From Gammaproteobacteria bacterium (GTDB lineage: Bacteria; Pseudomonadota; Gammaproteobacteria; SURF-13): DNA of 64,000 nt. The stretch covers positions 1 through 64,000 of the forward strand of contig JACPZD010000011.1 in assembly GCA_016195665.1 (NCBI GenBank), written 5' to 3'. Within the stretch, counting starts at the first letter, position 1, and the number at the start of each line of letters is the position of its first letter. The position numbers and the translations under genes were made by a program. Shown in pieces: positions 27,402 through 35,007 of the stretch. Below the pieces are notes generated by a model that was not told the DNA's origin, searched no databases, and saw only the letters and a program-made list of their open reading frames with translations.

Positions 27402-27839
27402 CTACTTGCAGTATATCCCCGCATCTTCCTTGTACTCCGCGAGCTTGCGCCTGAGCTTTTCCGCGCGCTTCGCCTTGTAGCCCTGCCACAACTCCTCCTC
27501 GACCTCCGCGATATGCCGCTTTGCACTGCGGCATAATTTCGCATCCTGCTTTGCACTGCGCAGCGCGGCCTTCTGTTCCGCCTCACGCCGCTGGTTCTCC
27601 TTCCGCTCAGCGGCCTCCCTGTCCTTGATATCGCGCAACCATTGCTCCTCCCCCGGCCGCAATCCGCCGGCCGACGCATCCGTAGCGGACGGCTTCACCA
27701 GCGGCCCCACCTGCCCGCAATGACTGTCGCTGTACACGACGTTGCCCTTGCCGTCCTGGCATTTATACACCTCATACACCTCGCCCGACGCCGGCCCCGC
27801 AATCCAACACAGCGCTATTACAACCAGTTTTTTTATCAT
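27402..27839 (-). CDS. Exported DUF4124-type protein
   Basis: 145 residues: a signal peptide (MIKKLVVIALCWIAGPASG) and then a DUF4124-like start VYKCQDGKGNVVYSDSHCG, in which two cysteines probably pair. A long charged coiled-coil segment follows (REAAERKENQRREAEQKAAL). Proteins of this type are common periplasmic proteins of unknown function in proteobacteria. Confidence 0.8.
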   Translation of the reverse strand: MIKKLVVIALCWIAGPASGEVYEVYKCQDGKGNVVYSDSHCGQVGPLVKPSATDASAGGLRPGEEQWLRDIKDREAAERKENQRREAEQKAALRSAKQDAKLCRSAKRHIAEVEEELWQGYKAKRAEKLRRKLAEYKEDAGIYCK

Positions 27840-27849
27840 AGCTCGAACC

Positions 27850-28107
27850 TCACCCGCCGCTCAATGCTTGCACGATCAGCACCTCATCATGCGGCGATAG
27901 CGAATGCGTCATACCGAACACCTGTTCGCCGTTGACGAAGAATCGCATGTGCGGCCGCATCCGGCCCTGCTCATCAATCACGCGGAAACGCAGGCCGGGA
28001 TATTGACGGTCGAGGCCGGCAAGCAGTTCAGTGATGGTCGCGCCGGTGGCTTCAACCTCCCGCTCGTTGGTGTAGGAGAGTAGCGGAGTGGGAATCAACA
28101 CCTTCAT
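27850..28107 (-). CDS. MoaD/ThiS-family sulfur-carrier-like protein
   Basis: An 85-residue ubiquitin-like protein (MKVLIPTPLLSYTNEREVEA) ending VLIVQALSGG, with the diglycine tail that is adenylated and thiocarboxylated in MoaD and ThiS. RMRPHMRFFVNGEQV is the central strand region. It follows the BNR-repeat gene by about 50 bp, a pairing I recall from other bacteria. No moa or thi genes are near, so the sulfur acceptor is unknown. Confidence 0.85.
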   Translation of the reverse strand: MKVLIPTPLLSYTNEREVEATGATITELLAGLDRQYPGLRFRVIDEQGRMRPHMRFFVNGEQVFGMTHSLSPHDEVLIVQALSGG

Positions 28108-28158
28108 GAACCTAACCTCAACTCGATGGCATTCGCCATTACAGAGACGGCAGAGTAA

Positions 28159-29361
28159 TCATACCTCGGCGGTCTCTACGGCGTAAATTTCGGGAAGATG
28201 CCGAGCGATGCAGGACCATCGCTTGCCTTCGTCGCGGCTCATCCACAGCTCTCCGCTCGTCGTCCCGAAGTACAGCCCCACGGGATCCTGCGCGTCCGCT
28301 GTCATGGCCTGGCGCTTCACCGTCCACCATGCCTGACTCGCGGGCAGGCCGGAATCGAGACGCTGCCAGCGCTTGCCGCCATTACGCGTGGCATAGACCG
28401 AGGGCTTCCCGTCGGGGCTCGTACGCGGCCACACGGTCGTACCATCCATCGGGAACACCCACGCGGTGTCCGCATCACGCGGGTGCACCACCATCGGAAA
28501 ACCGATGTCGCCGACCCGCCTTGGCATGTTCTTGCCGATGCGCACCCACTGTTTGGACGGCCGGTCCAGCCGGTAAATGCCGCAGTGGTTCTGTTGATAC
28601 AAGCGGTCCGGATTGCTGGGACAGAGCCGGACGCAATGCGGGTCGTGGAAGGCGATATTACCCGCGTCGAAACCCTCGACCACTTCCATCCCGTTCACGA
28701 TCGGCGCAAAGGTTCGGCCGCCGTCCACCGATTCGTGCACGCCGCCGCCCGACATGGCGAAGTAAAGGTGCTTGGGGTCGCGCGGATCAACGATGATGGA
28801 GTGTAGCTTCGGGCCATCCGGCGTGCCGTCCTGCACGCTGCCCATCCACGTCCGGTACCGCGGATCGTCGTTGATGACGGAGAACGGTTCCCACGTGACG
28901 CCTCCGTCGTCGGAGCGGAAGAGTCCCTGCGGCGACGTTCCCGCGTACCACACGTCCGGCTGGTTCGCGTGACACGGCGTGAGCCAAAACGTGTGATCCA
29001 CAGCGCGGCCCTTCCCATCCGGCGTCTTGGCGAAAGCGGGCGGCTTTGCGGCTTCCTTCCAGCTACGGCCAAAATCCGTAGAGCGAAAGATGGTCGGACC
29101 GAGGTGACCGGTTTTTGCCGCCGCCAGGAGCGTTCGCCCGTCGCGCGGGTCGAGCACGAGGTGATTGACGATGTGGCCGAGAAAGTGCGGTCCATCGGCC
29201 CGCCACGTCTTTCGCGTCGCATCGCCGTGATACAGCCACGCACCCTTGCGCGTGGCGACGAGCACCCGCACCCCGCGCGCCGGACGTCGGCGTGGGACAG
29301 GTGTTGCACGCACGGCTGACCCCTGCTTTCGAGTTGCCGACTTCTTGGTCGTGCGCGGCAT
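28159..29361 (-). CDS. BNR/sialidase-like beta-propeller protein
   Basis: About 400 residues starting at the ATG 29359-29361 (MPRTTKKSATRKQG), which follows a GGAGGG RBS. After a basic N-terminus, repeated Asp-box motifs are visible: STDFGRSWKEA, SDDGGVTWEPF, SVDGGRTFAPI, TRNGGKRWQRL and SRDEGKRWSCI, the signature of a six-bladed or similar propeller. No signal peptide is seen. Although often annotated as exo-alpha-sialidase, the catalytic arginine triad cannot be confirmed. It is paired with a MoaD-like gene. Confidence 0.85.
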   Translation of the reverse strand: MPRTTKKSATRKQGSAVRATPVPRRRPARGVRVLVATRKGAWLYHGDATRKTWRADGPHFLGHIVNHLVLDPRDGRTLLAAAKTGHLGPTIFRSTDFGRSWKEAAKPPAFAKTPDGKGRAVDHTFWLTPCHANQPDVWYAGTSPQGLFRSDDGGVTWEPFSVINDDPRYRTWMGSVQDGTPDGPKLHSIIVDPRDPKHLYFAMSGGGVHESVDGGRTFAPIVNGMEVVEGFDAGNIAFHDPHCVRLCPSNPDRLYQQNHCGIYRLDRPSKQWVRIGKNMPRRVGDIGFPMVVHPRDADTAWVFPMDGTTVWPRTSPDGKPSVYATRNGGKRWQRLDSGLPASQAWWTVKRQAMTADAQDPVGLYFGTTSGELWMSRDEGKRWSCIARHLPEIYAVETAEV

Positions 29362-29534
29362 GATCACCCTCCCTCTACAACATGTTTCGCCATACGCCAT
29401 AAGAATATCTGAACGATACCCTCAAATCAAAAGTAGTGAGACATCAAGCTACCCGGGGTGCGCTTGTAAGCGAATCCACCTCTGTTTGCGACAAGAAAAC
29501 AGACCTGGCACTATAGTTTGCGCGAAGTGGACGT

Positions 29535-29999
29535 TCAACGCTCCGGTTGCAGCGGCGGCGGTACGCCGTCCGCGGCCTGGGTGCTGAAGAAGACGTTGCC
29601 GTTGGGGTGGGCGGTCTCGTTGCGGTCATCCACCAGCTTGGCGTAGGCGCCGATCTTGCCGTTGTCGCAGGCGATGAGCTTGAGCAGGCGCAGGATGCTG
29701 CGTTCGTTCACGGCGCTGAAGACCAAGGGCGAGGTCGCGCCCAGCAGGCTCTTTTCGATGTCCTTGCCGAAACCGATGAGGCCCTTCTCGAAATCCTCCG
29801 GCCGGGCCTGCCGAATCCGCCAGATGTTGAAGTAGACGCAGCTCATGGTAAGCATGTGGCAGGCGAGGAAGGCGAACTGGCGCTTGCCGTGGGTGTAGTT
29901 GGTCTCGAACGCATCCCACAGGAAGGCGATGTAGTCCTGCTCGCTGCGGGTCTTGAAGGAGAGTGGCAAGTAGTTGGCGAGTTCGAGCGCTTCGCCCAT
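29535..29999 (-). CDS. Hypothetical protein of the restriction island, possibly truncated
   Basis: 154 residues, mostly helical (MGEALELANYLPLSFKTRSE, HGKRQFAFLACHMLTMSCVY, LVDDRNETAHPNGNVFF). I associate this protein type with type I restriction loci. The abrupt C-terminus after FFSTQAADG reads as low-complexity PPPLQPER, which suggests loss of the original 3' end. It starts 44 bp after vapC. Function unknown. Confidence 0.6.
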   Translation of the reverse strand: MGEALELANYLPLSFKTRSEQDYIAFLWDAFETNYTHGKRQFAFLACHMLTMSCVYFNIWRIRQARPEDFEKGLIGFGKDIEKSLLGATSPLVFSAVNERSILRLLKLIACDNGKIGAYAKLVDDRNETAHPNGNVFFSTQAADGVPPPLQPER

Positions 30000-30042
30000 C
30001 AGGGACGTATAGGGACGGAAAGTCCTCTGTAGCTACGATCGG

Positions 30043-30453
30043 TCACGTTCCTCCTGCCGTGATGACCTCTAGCGACGTGATACCCTCGAAGTCCTTTGCG
30101 TTATGCGTAACAAGTGGAACAGCATGGCGTGCGGCACAAGCGGCAATCCAGGCGTCATTGGGAGCGATAGGCTGCCCGTTGCGCTTTCGCTCCGCCGTCA
30201 GACGCCCGTAGCAACGGGCGATTTCATGATCGTAAGGAATCACGACAAAATTGCGGAGTCTCGTTTCGAGATCCTTCCGCTTCTTCTCGCCCCAGTTCTT
30301 GTTCTCCGCGCCGAAGTACATCTCGCCTACTGTGATAAAGGCAATGGCGAGCAACTTTCCCTGGACATGCGGCTCATAGGCTTCGGCCAGCGGGCCGCCC
30401 TTCATCAGGTAAGAGACGATGTTCGTGTCGAGGATGATCTTGGCGTCGCTCAT
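30043..30453 (-). CDS. vapC: PIN-domain ribonuclease toxin (VapC-like)
   Basis: A 136-residue PIN protein: ILDTNIVSYLMKGG with the first acidic residue, FITVGEMYFGAENKNWG with the second, and APNDAWIAACAARH plus THNAKDFEGI with the others. VapC toxins cleave tRNA or rRNA. The ATG overlaps the stop of the upstream gene by 4 bp, the arrangement of a toxin behind its antitoxin, although that gene is far larger than VapB. Confidence 0.9.
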   Translation of the reverse strand: MSDAKIILDTNIVSYLMKGGPLAEAYEPHVQGKLLAIAFITVGEMYFGAENKNWGEKKRKDLETRLRNFVVIPYDHEIARCYGRLTAERKRNGQPIAPNDAWIAACAARHAVPLVTHNAKDFEGITSLEVITAGGT

Positions 30454-31439
30454 CGCAATCCGCCTTTTCCCATATGCGAATGCCGCAATTCGTCAATGGT
30501 CTCCTCGAAGCCGTCGTTCATCTCACCCGGCCATGTGCCGAAGAGCGTCCTCACGTCCGTCATCGGTCTCACGTTCTGGGCCTGCGCCAATTCGTCCAAC
30601 GTTGGTGATTCCCAGAAACCGCGGGAGATCGGAGTGCCCTGCGGGAGCAAATCGGCGGCCTCGCCCTCGCGATCCTCCAACCGCTCAATGTCGTGAATCT
30701 TAATACTGGCGATTCTGCCGGTCAGGGGGTCCTCTTTCGCCTCGCCCACGATACGAACGTAGCGCAGGATGTCTTCAAGGACTTCGTCCTTCTGGGCTTC
30801 GTCGAAGAGGCAAAGCACCGGTTCGCCAACGGATGGATGCACACGGCAGCGCGTTCCATGTTCCTTGAAATCCGCCATTAACAAACGGCCTTCGATGGTG
30901 CGGATATTTGCCTGCGGACCCTTGATGCGTTCCTGTATTCGCGTGAAGCCCTCCGGCGTGAAGGTCGTTGTCAGCGGCGTTTCCCCATGATTTAGGGTGA
31001 AATCGATCTTGGTGATTCCCTTACCGAAGAGTATTCCTGCATCGCGCCAAGCCATCAGAACGCCAGCGTCGTAGCCAGCGGGAAGTTTATCGTCCGCCTC
31101 CTGTACGGTGGACAGCCCGCTCAGCGCCTTCTCCAGAATCTCAAGGCCCAGGTCCATTCCCGGCAACGCCGCTTCCGACTGCCGCCGCTCGAAGCCCAGC
31201 ACCGCCGCCGGACTGCCGTGCGTCAACAACACCAGGTCGAGGGCCACTTCCTCCTTGATACTGCGTGGCTGCGGTCCCCGGCGCACGCTTTCGGCCTCGC
31301 CCATCAGGACACGTCCCGTCCGCTGAAGCGCCTTATTCATATTCGTTAGAAAACGCAACAAGTGTGTCACCGGTATCTTGCCCGGCCCAACGGCTTCGCC
31401 GTCGAAACGAATCTTCAGCAACGGATCGTTTCTATTCAT
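30450..31439 (-). CDS. Large protein upstream of VapC; possible fused antitoxin
   Basis: 329 residues. The N-terminal 280 residues (KIRFDGEAVGPGKIPVTHLL, ILFGKGITKIDFTLNHGETP, FKEHGTRCRVHPSVGEPVL) match no family I can name. The last 35 residues (DVRTLFGTWPGEMNDGF then EETIDELRH) resemble the toxin-wrapping tail of antitoxins that neutralise PIN toxins. The 4-bp overlap with vapC supports an antitoxin role, which is inferred. Confidence 0.6.
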   Translation of the reverse strand: MNRNDPLLKIRFDGEAVGPGKIPVTHLLRFLTNMNKALQRTGRVLMGEAESVRRGPQPRSIKEEVALDLVLLTHGSPAAVLGFERRQSEAALPGMDLGLEILEKALSGLSTVQEADDKLPAGYDAGVLMAWRDAGILFGKGITKIDFTLNHGETPLTTTFTPEGFTRIQERIKGPQANIRTIEGRLLMADFKEHGTRCRVHPSVGEPVLCLFDEAQKDEVLEDILRYVRIVGEAKEDPLTGRIASIKIHDIERLEDREGEAADLLPQGTPISRGFWESPTLDELAQAQNVRPMTDVRTLFGTWPGEMNDGFEETIDELRHSHMGKGGLR

Positions 31440-31532
31440 GGGTTAACCTCCTGTTCCGCCAGTCTTGAGCGGCAAGTGTACACAAACCGATTACTGGTGC
31501 AAACCATGTTAACAATCTTACTGCTGGCATCT

Positions 31533-34079
31533 CTATTTTGTACATGCGCCTGGTTCTTCCCCCCACACCCGCGCGAGAGTGGCCTGAATCTTTTTCTCGA
31601 AGCGCTCGATCAACTCGCGGTTGGCGGCGACCAGAGCTTGCTCGGCTTCGATCTCGGCGACGATGGCTTGCTGTGTGGCGACATCGTCTGGGAGTGGAAT
31701 CGGAATTCTGTTCAAAGCCTCTTGGTTCAGCTTCGGCTGCGCTGCTCCGGTAACGAACTCCTCGATGGAAATTGAGTTGAGATAGACCTCCACGAATTTC
31801 TGTGTGGCTGGATGCGCGAAATTCAACACGTGAGCATGGTTGTTGACCCAACACTTTCCCGCGACCGAGAACGCGATAGGCGTTGAGCGAGCAAGCAGAT
31901 TCGCCCCATCTTCCGAGATGAGTAGAATGTCTTCGTCGAATATGTAATTGGCGACACGATCGACGATGCCAGATGCGCCGTAGTACGGGAACGGGCCTGC
32001 CTTGCGATCGCCCTTGGTGATAGGAACGCGCTGTGAATCCAGATTCTCCGCCAGGCCGCCAAGTTCTCGTATAGGCCAGTCGGGGTGGATGGGGATGTGG
32101 GGGCGGTAGCTGTCGAGGACGGCGCGGGCGCCGTTGATGACTTTCTGGTAGCCCTCGATCTCCGCCACGATCTCCTTCTGTACTTCCAGCGGCGGCAGGG
32201 GAATTTGGAACGCGTAGAAGCCATCTGATTGGAGATGTTTGACGTTTGCTCCGTGCGAATATGTGACGATGTATTCTCGGTAATGGTTTGAACGCAGCAG
32301 GTGATAGAGGAATTGCGGTTGAACCGTCGCGACCTTGAAGACCAATTTTCCCAAGTCAGCGGAATACGCGGCTTTGGTCGGGTCGGTGATGAGCTTTGGT
32401 GAGCCAATGAGTTCTGAAGTGGGCGTCAGATCAGTCAGGGCAATGAGTACGTCTCCCGGTTCCACCAAGTGCCGATCTTTGACTTCGCCAGTGAAGTATT
32501 TGAAGTCATTCCGCTGTGGCACGCCTTGCCGCTTGATTGACTTCAGGTTGTAGAAAGGGACGCCATTCCCTTTATCGCCGATTTCCGCTGTGGAATAAGA
32601 GAGGCCGCGTTGAAGCGAGCAAACATCGCTCAACGGAACTGTCGGCCATCGTCGGCCGGAGCGGACGACGCCCTCCCGATACCGCTCGCCGCTCAGGTTG
32701 TAGTCGCCATTCGCGGCAATCTTTTCTTTCGGCACTATCTGGGCGGTGGACGTGAGGGCGAGGATGATCTCGGTGGGCGCTTTGGAGCGCAGGGCGTGCA
32801 GGTAGGCGGCGAGTTCGGCTTGGACTTGCGGGAGGTCGTTCTTCTCGATGGCACGGCGCTGGGCGCCGAGGCCGTAGCCGTCGTTCTCGACCTTGAAGAA
32901 GGCGATGGTGTCGCTCTGCCGGGCGAGAGATTTGTCGAGGATAAGGATGCTGGTCTTCACGCCGGAGTAGGGATTGAAGCAGCCCGCCGGCAGTGACACC
33001 ACGGCGACGAGGGAGTTTTCGACGAGCATCTTGCGCAGTTGTTTGTAGGCGGTTTGGCTCTGGAAGATGATGCCTTCGGGCACGATGATGCCAGCACGAC
33101 CAGTGGACGTGAGGTGCTCGGCCATGTAGTCCACGAAGAGGACTTCGCTGCGCTTGGACTGCACCGAAAAGCGGTTGTGCGGCTTGATCCCCCCCTTCGG
33201 CGACATGAAGGGCGGATTGGCGAGGATCACGTCGGCGTACTCGTTCCAGCGGTCCTGGCTGGTCAGCGTGTCGTACTCGGCGATGTGCGGGTCGGCGAAG
33301 CCGTGCAGGTACAGATTAACCAGCGACAGGCGCACCATGTCGGGCGAGATGTCGTAGCCCTTGAAGTTCTGCGCGAGGCGGGCTTTTTCGTCGGGGGTGA
33401 GAGAAGAGACAAACATGGATGGACAGGATTCACAGGATTGTTCGTTTTCATCCTGTCCATCTTGTTTATCCATGTTCAATTTGTTGGCGCCAAGAATGTG
33501 CTTGTAGGACGAGATCAGGAACCCGGCGGTGCCGCACGCGGGGTCGAGCACGGTCTCGGTCTTCTTCGGGTCGATGATCGCGACGATGAAGTCGATGATG
33601 TGGCGCGGCGTGCGGAACTGCCCGGCGTCGCCCTGCGAGCCGAGCACGGAGAGCAGATACTCGAAGGCGTCGCCGAGACGTTCGCTGTGGTCGTAGTTGA
33701 ACTCGTCGATGATCTTGAGGAATGCGCGCAGGGTCTCCGGGTCGCGGTAGGGCAGATAGGCGTTCTTGAAGATGTCGCGGAACAGCGGCGGGATGCCGGG
33801 GTTCTCCGGCATCTTGGCGATCGCTTCGGCGTAGAGGTTCAGAGTCTCGTGGCCGCCCAGCCGGGAGCGCATGAGTTTGGCCCAGCCGTAGCGGGCGAAC
33901 TCACCGGCGAAGAACTTGCGTTTACCGCCGAACTCCTCGCTCTCGGCGTCCATGTCGTCCATAAACTTGTAGATCAGGGCGATGGTGATCTGCTCTACCT
34001 GGGACTTGGGATCGGGCACTTTGCCGACGAGGATGTCGCGGGCGGTGTCGATGCGGCGTTTGGTGTCGGTGTCGAGCAT
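31533..34079 (-). CDS. hsdM-hsdS: Type I restriction-modification HsdM-HsdS fusion
   Basis: 848 residues. Residues 1-480 are an N6-adenine methyltransferase with the SAM motif VLDPACGTAGFLISSY and catalytic ILANPPFMSPKGG. The remainder is an HsdS with two target-recognition domains, each opened by WPTVPLSDVCSLQRG and WPIRELGGLAENLDS and followed by coiled-coil segments (PLPPLEVQKEIVAEIEGYQ). A short foreign repeat (NMDKQDGQDENEQSCESC) lies in frame ahead of SLTPDEKARLAQNFKGYD. It shares its ATG with the stop of the KilA-N gene. It sets recognition and methylation for HsdR. Confidence 0.93.
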   Translation of the reverse strand: MLDTDTKRRIDTARDILVGKVPDPKSQVEQITIALIYKFMDDMDAESEEFGGKRKFFAGEFARYGWAKLMRSRLGGHETLNLYAEAIAKMPENPGIPPLFRDIFKNAYLPYRDPETLRAFLKIIDEFNYDHSERLGDAFEYLLSVLGSQGDAGQFRTPRHIIDFIVAIIDPKKTETVLDPACGTAGFLISSYKHILGANKLNMDKQDGQDENEQSCESCPSMFVSSLTPDEKARLAQNFKGYDISPDMVRLSLVNLYLHGFADPHIAEYDTLTSQDRWNEYADVILANPPFMSPKGGIKPHNRFSVQSKRSEVLFVDYMAEHLTSTGRAGIIVPEGIIFQSQTAYKQLRKMLVENSLVAVVSLPAGCFNPYSGVKTSILILDKSLARQSDTIAFFKVENDGYGLGAQRRAIEKNDLPQVQAELAAYLHALRSKAPTEIILALTSTAQIVPKEKIAANGDYNLSGERYREGVVRSGRRWPTVPLSDVCSLQRGLSYSTAEIGDKGNGVPFYNLKSIKRQGVPQRNDFKYFTGEVKDRHLVEPGDVLIALTDLTPTSELIGSPKLITDPTKAAYSADLGKLVFKVATVQPQFLYHLLRSNHYREYIVTYSHGANVKHLQSDGFYAFQIPLPPLEVQKEIVAEIEGYQKVINGARAVLDSYRPHIPIHPDWPIRELGGLAENLDSQRVPITKGDRKAGPFPYYGASGIVDRVANYIFDEDILLISEDGANLLARSTPIAFSVAGKCWVNNHAHVLNFAHPATQKFVEVYLNSISIEEFVTGAAQPKLNQEALNRIPIPLPDDVATQQAIVAEIEAEQALVAANRELIERFEKKIQATLARVWGEEPGACTK
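33415..33480. repeat. In-frame palindromic repeat inserted in hsdM
   Basis: CATGGATGGACAGGATTCAC at one end faces ATCCTGTCCATCTTGTTTAT near the other. The roughly 60-bp imperfect palindrome is read in frame as part of HsdM. It is unrelated to the 51-bp family. Confidence 0.7.
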
Positions 34080-34903
34080 TACTTGAGACGTTTCACGTTG
34101 GTGTCGGCCAGGAGGGTGCGCATCTGGGAGATGGCGATTTCGTTTAGCTTGCGCAAGCGCTCAGGCTGGGGCAGACCCTGGCGGATGAGGACAGAATTGA
34201 GGCTTTCCAGATTCGTCAGGACGACCAGTTGCTCCAGCGGCGCGTGGTCTCGGATATTGCCCTCGGCGTCGGGATGGGTATCGCGCCATTCCTTGGCGGT
34301 CTGCCCGAAGAGGGCGACATTGAGCAGGTCGGCCTCGTTAGCATAGACCAGCGATGCCCGCTTCTTGGTGATGGCGGGCGGGATAAGCGTCTCGCGGATG
34401 GCGTCGGTGTGGATGCGGTAATTGATCTTGGACAGGGTGCGCTGGAGATTCCACCCGAGCTTGAGCCGGTCGTTTTCTTCATCCTTGAGGCGCTGGAATT
34501 CCTTGATGAGGTAGAGCTTGAATTCCGGGCTGAGCCAGGAACCGAACTCGAAGGCGATGTCCTTGTGGGCGTAGGTTCCGCCGCCGTAACGTCCAGCCCG
34601 CGATTGAAATCCAATAGCATCCGTGGCTTCGATCCACTTCCTGGGGGTCAGAGAGAAGCTGTTGAGGCCGGCTTGCTTTCTAAAGGTCTCGAATTCGAGA
34701 CCTTTAAAATCCGGATTATGGATTTGCTCCCAAATACCAATGAGTTCAAGGGTGTTGCGATTGCGCATCCAGTTGTAGATCAGCGAATCATCGCCAAATT
34801 TTTTCGCCATGTCGGTTAGGGATATGAAATCGTGATCGCTGCTCGAAACGATCGCGATGGCGGTTCCTTGAACCTCGATGGTGCTTTTCTTCGTTTTGCT
34901 CAT
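34079..34903 (-). CDS. KilA-N domain protein in the restriction island
   Basis: A 274-residue protein with an N-terminal KilA-N domain (FISLTDMAKKFGDDSLIYNW, TPRKWIEATDAIGFQSRAGR, GTYAHKDIAFEFGSWLSPEF). A helical C-terminus follows (ASLVYANEADLLNVALFGQT). KilA-N is a DNA-binding fold of phage origin that often sits between type I hsd genes; its role there is not known. It lies between hsdR and hsdMS. Confidence 0.88.
   Translation of the reverse strand: MSKTKKSTIEVQGTAIAIVSSSDHDFISLTDMAKKFGDDSLIYNWMRNRNTLELIGIWEQIHNPDFKGLEFETFRKQAGLNSFSLTPRKWIEATDAIGFQSRAGRYGGGTYAHKDIAFEFGSWLSPEFKLYLIKEFQRLKDEENDRLKLGWNLQRTLSKINYRIHTDAIRETLIPPAITKKRASLVYANEADLLNVALFGQTAKEWRDTHPDAEGNIRDHAPLEQLVVLTNLESLNSVLIRQGLPQPERLRKLNEIAISQMRTLLADTNVKRLK
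34681..34706. repeat. Perfect 26-bp palindrome centred on GAATTC, inside the KilA-N gene
   Basis: AAAGGTCTCGAATTCGAGAC and the remaining bases form a perfect palindrome, translated in frame as KGLEFETF. It is one of three GAATTC-centred palindromes within 300 bp. Confidence 0.7.
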
Positions 34904-34932
34904 GGGATCTGCCTTTGGGGTGGGGTAGCGCC

Positions 34933-34983
34933 AAACCCGTCGAATTCGACGGGTTTAAATATGGCGAATTCGCCATATTTAAA
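34933..34983. repeat. Two overlapping GAATTC-centred palindromes upstream of the KilA-N gene
   Basis: 34933-34956 (AAACCCGTCGAATTCGACGG...) and 34954-34983 (TTTAAATATGGCGAATTCGC...) are each perfect palindromes of 24 and 30 bp in the spacer between hsdR and the KilA-N gene. They could be operator sites or small palindromic insertions. Confidence 0.7.
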
Positions 34984-35007
34984 CCGATAAGAGGATGGAT
35001 TCATGAT

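Noticed and set aside
33039-34346. 435-residue open frame on the plus strand opposite hsdM
   Set aside because: It is antisense to a clear HsdM; the translation is Val/Gly/Glu-rich with no family motif, a product of GC-rich codon use.
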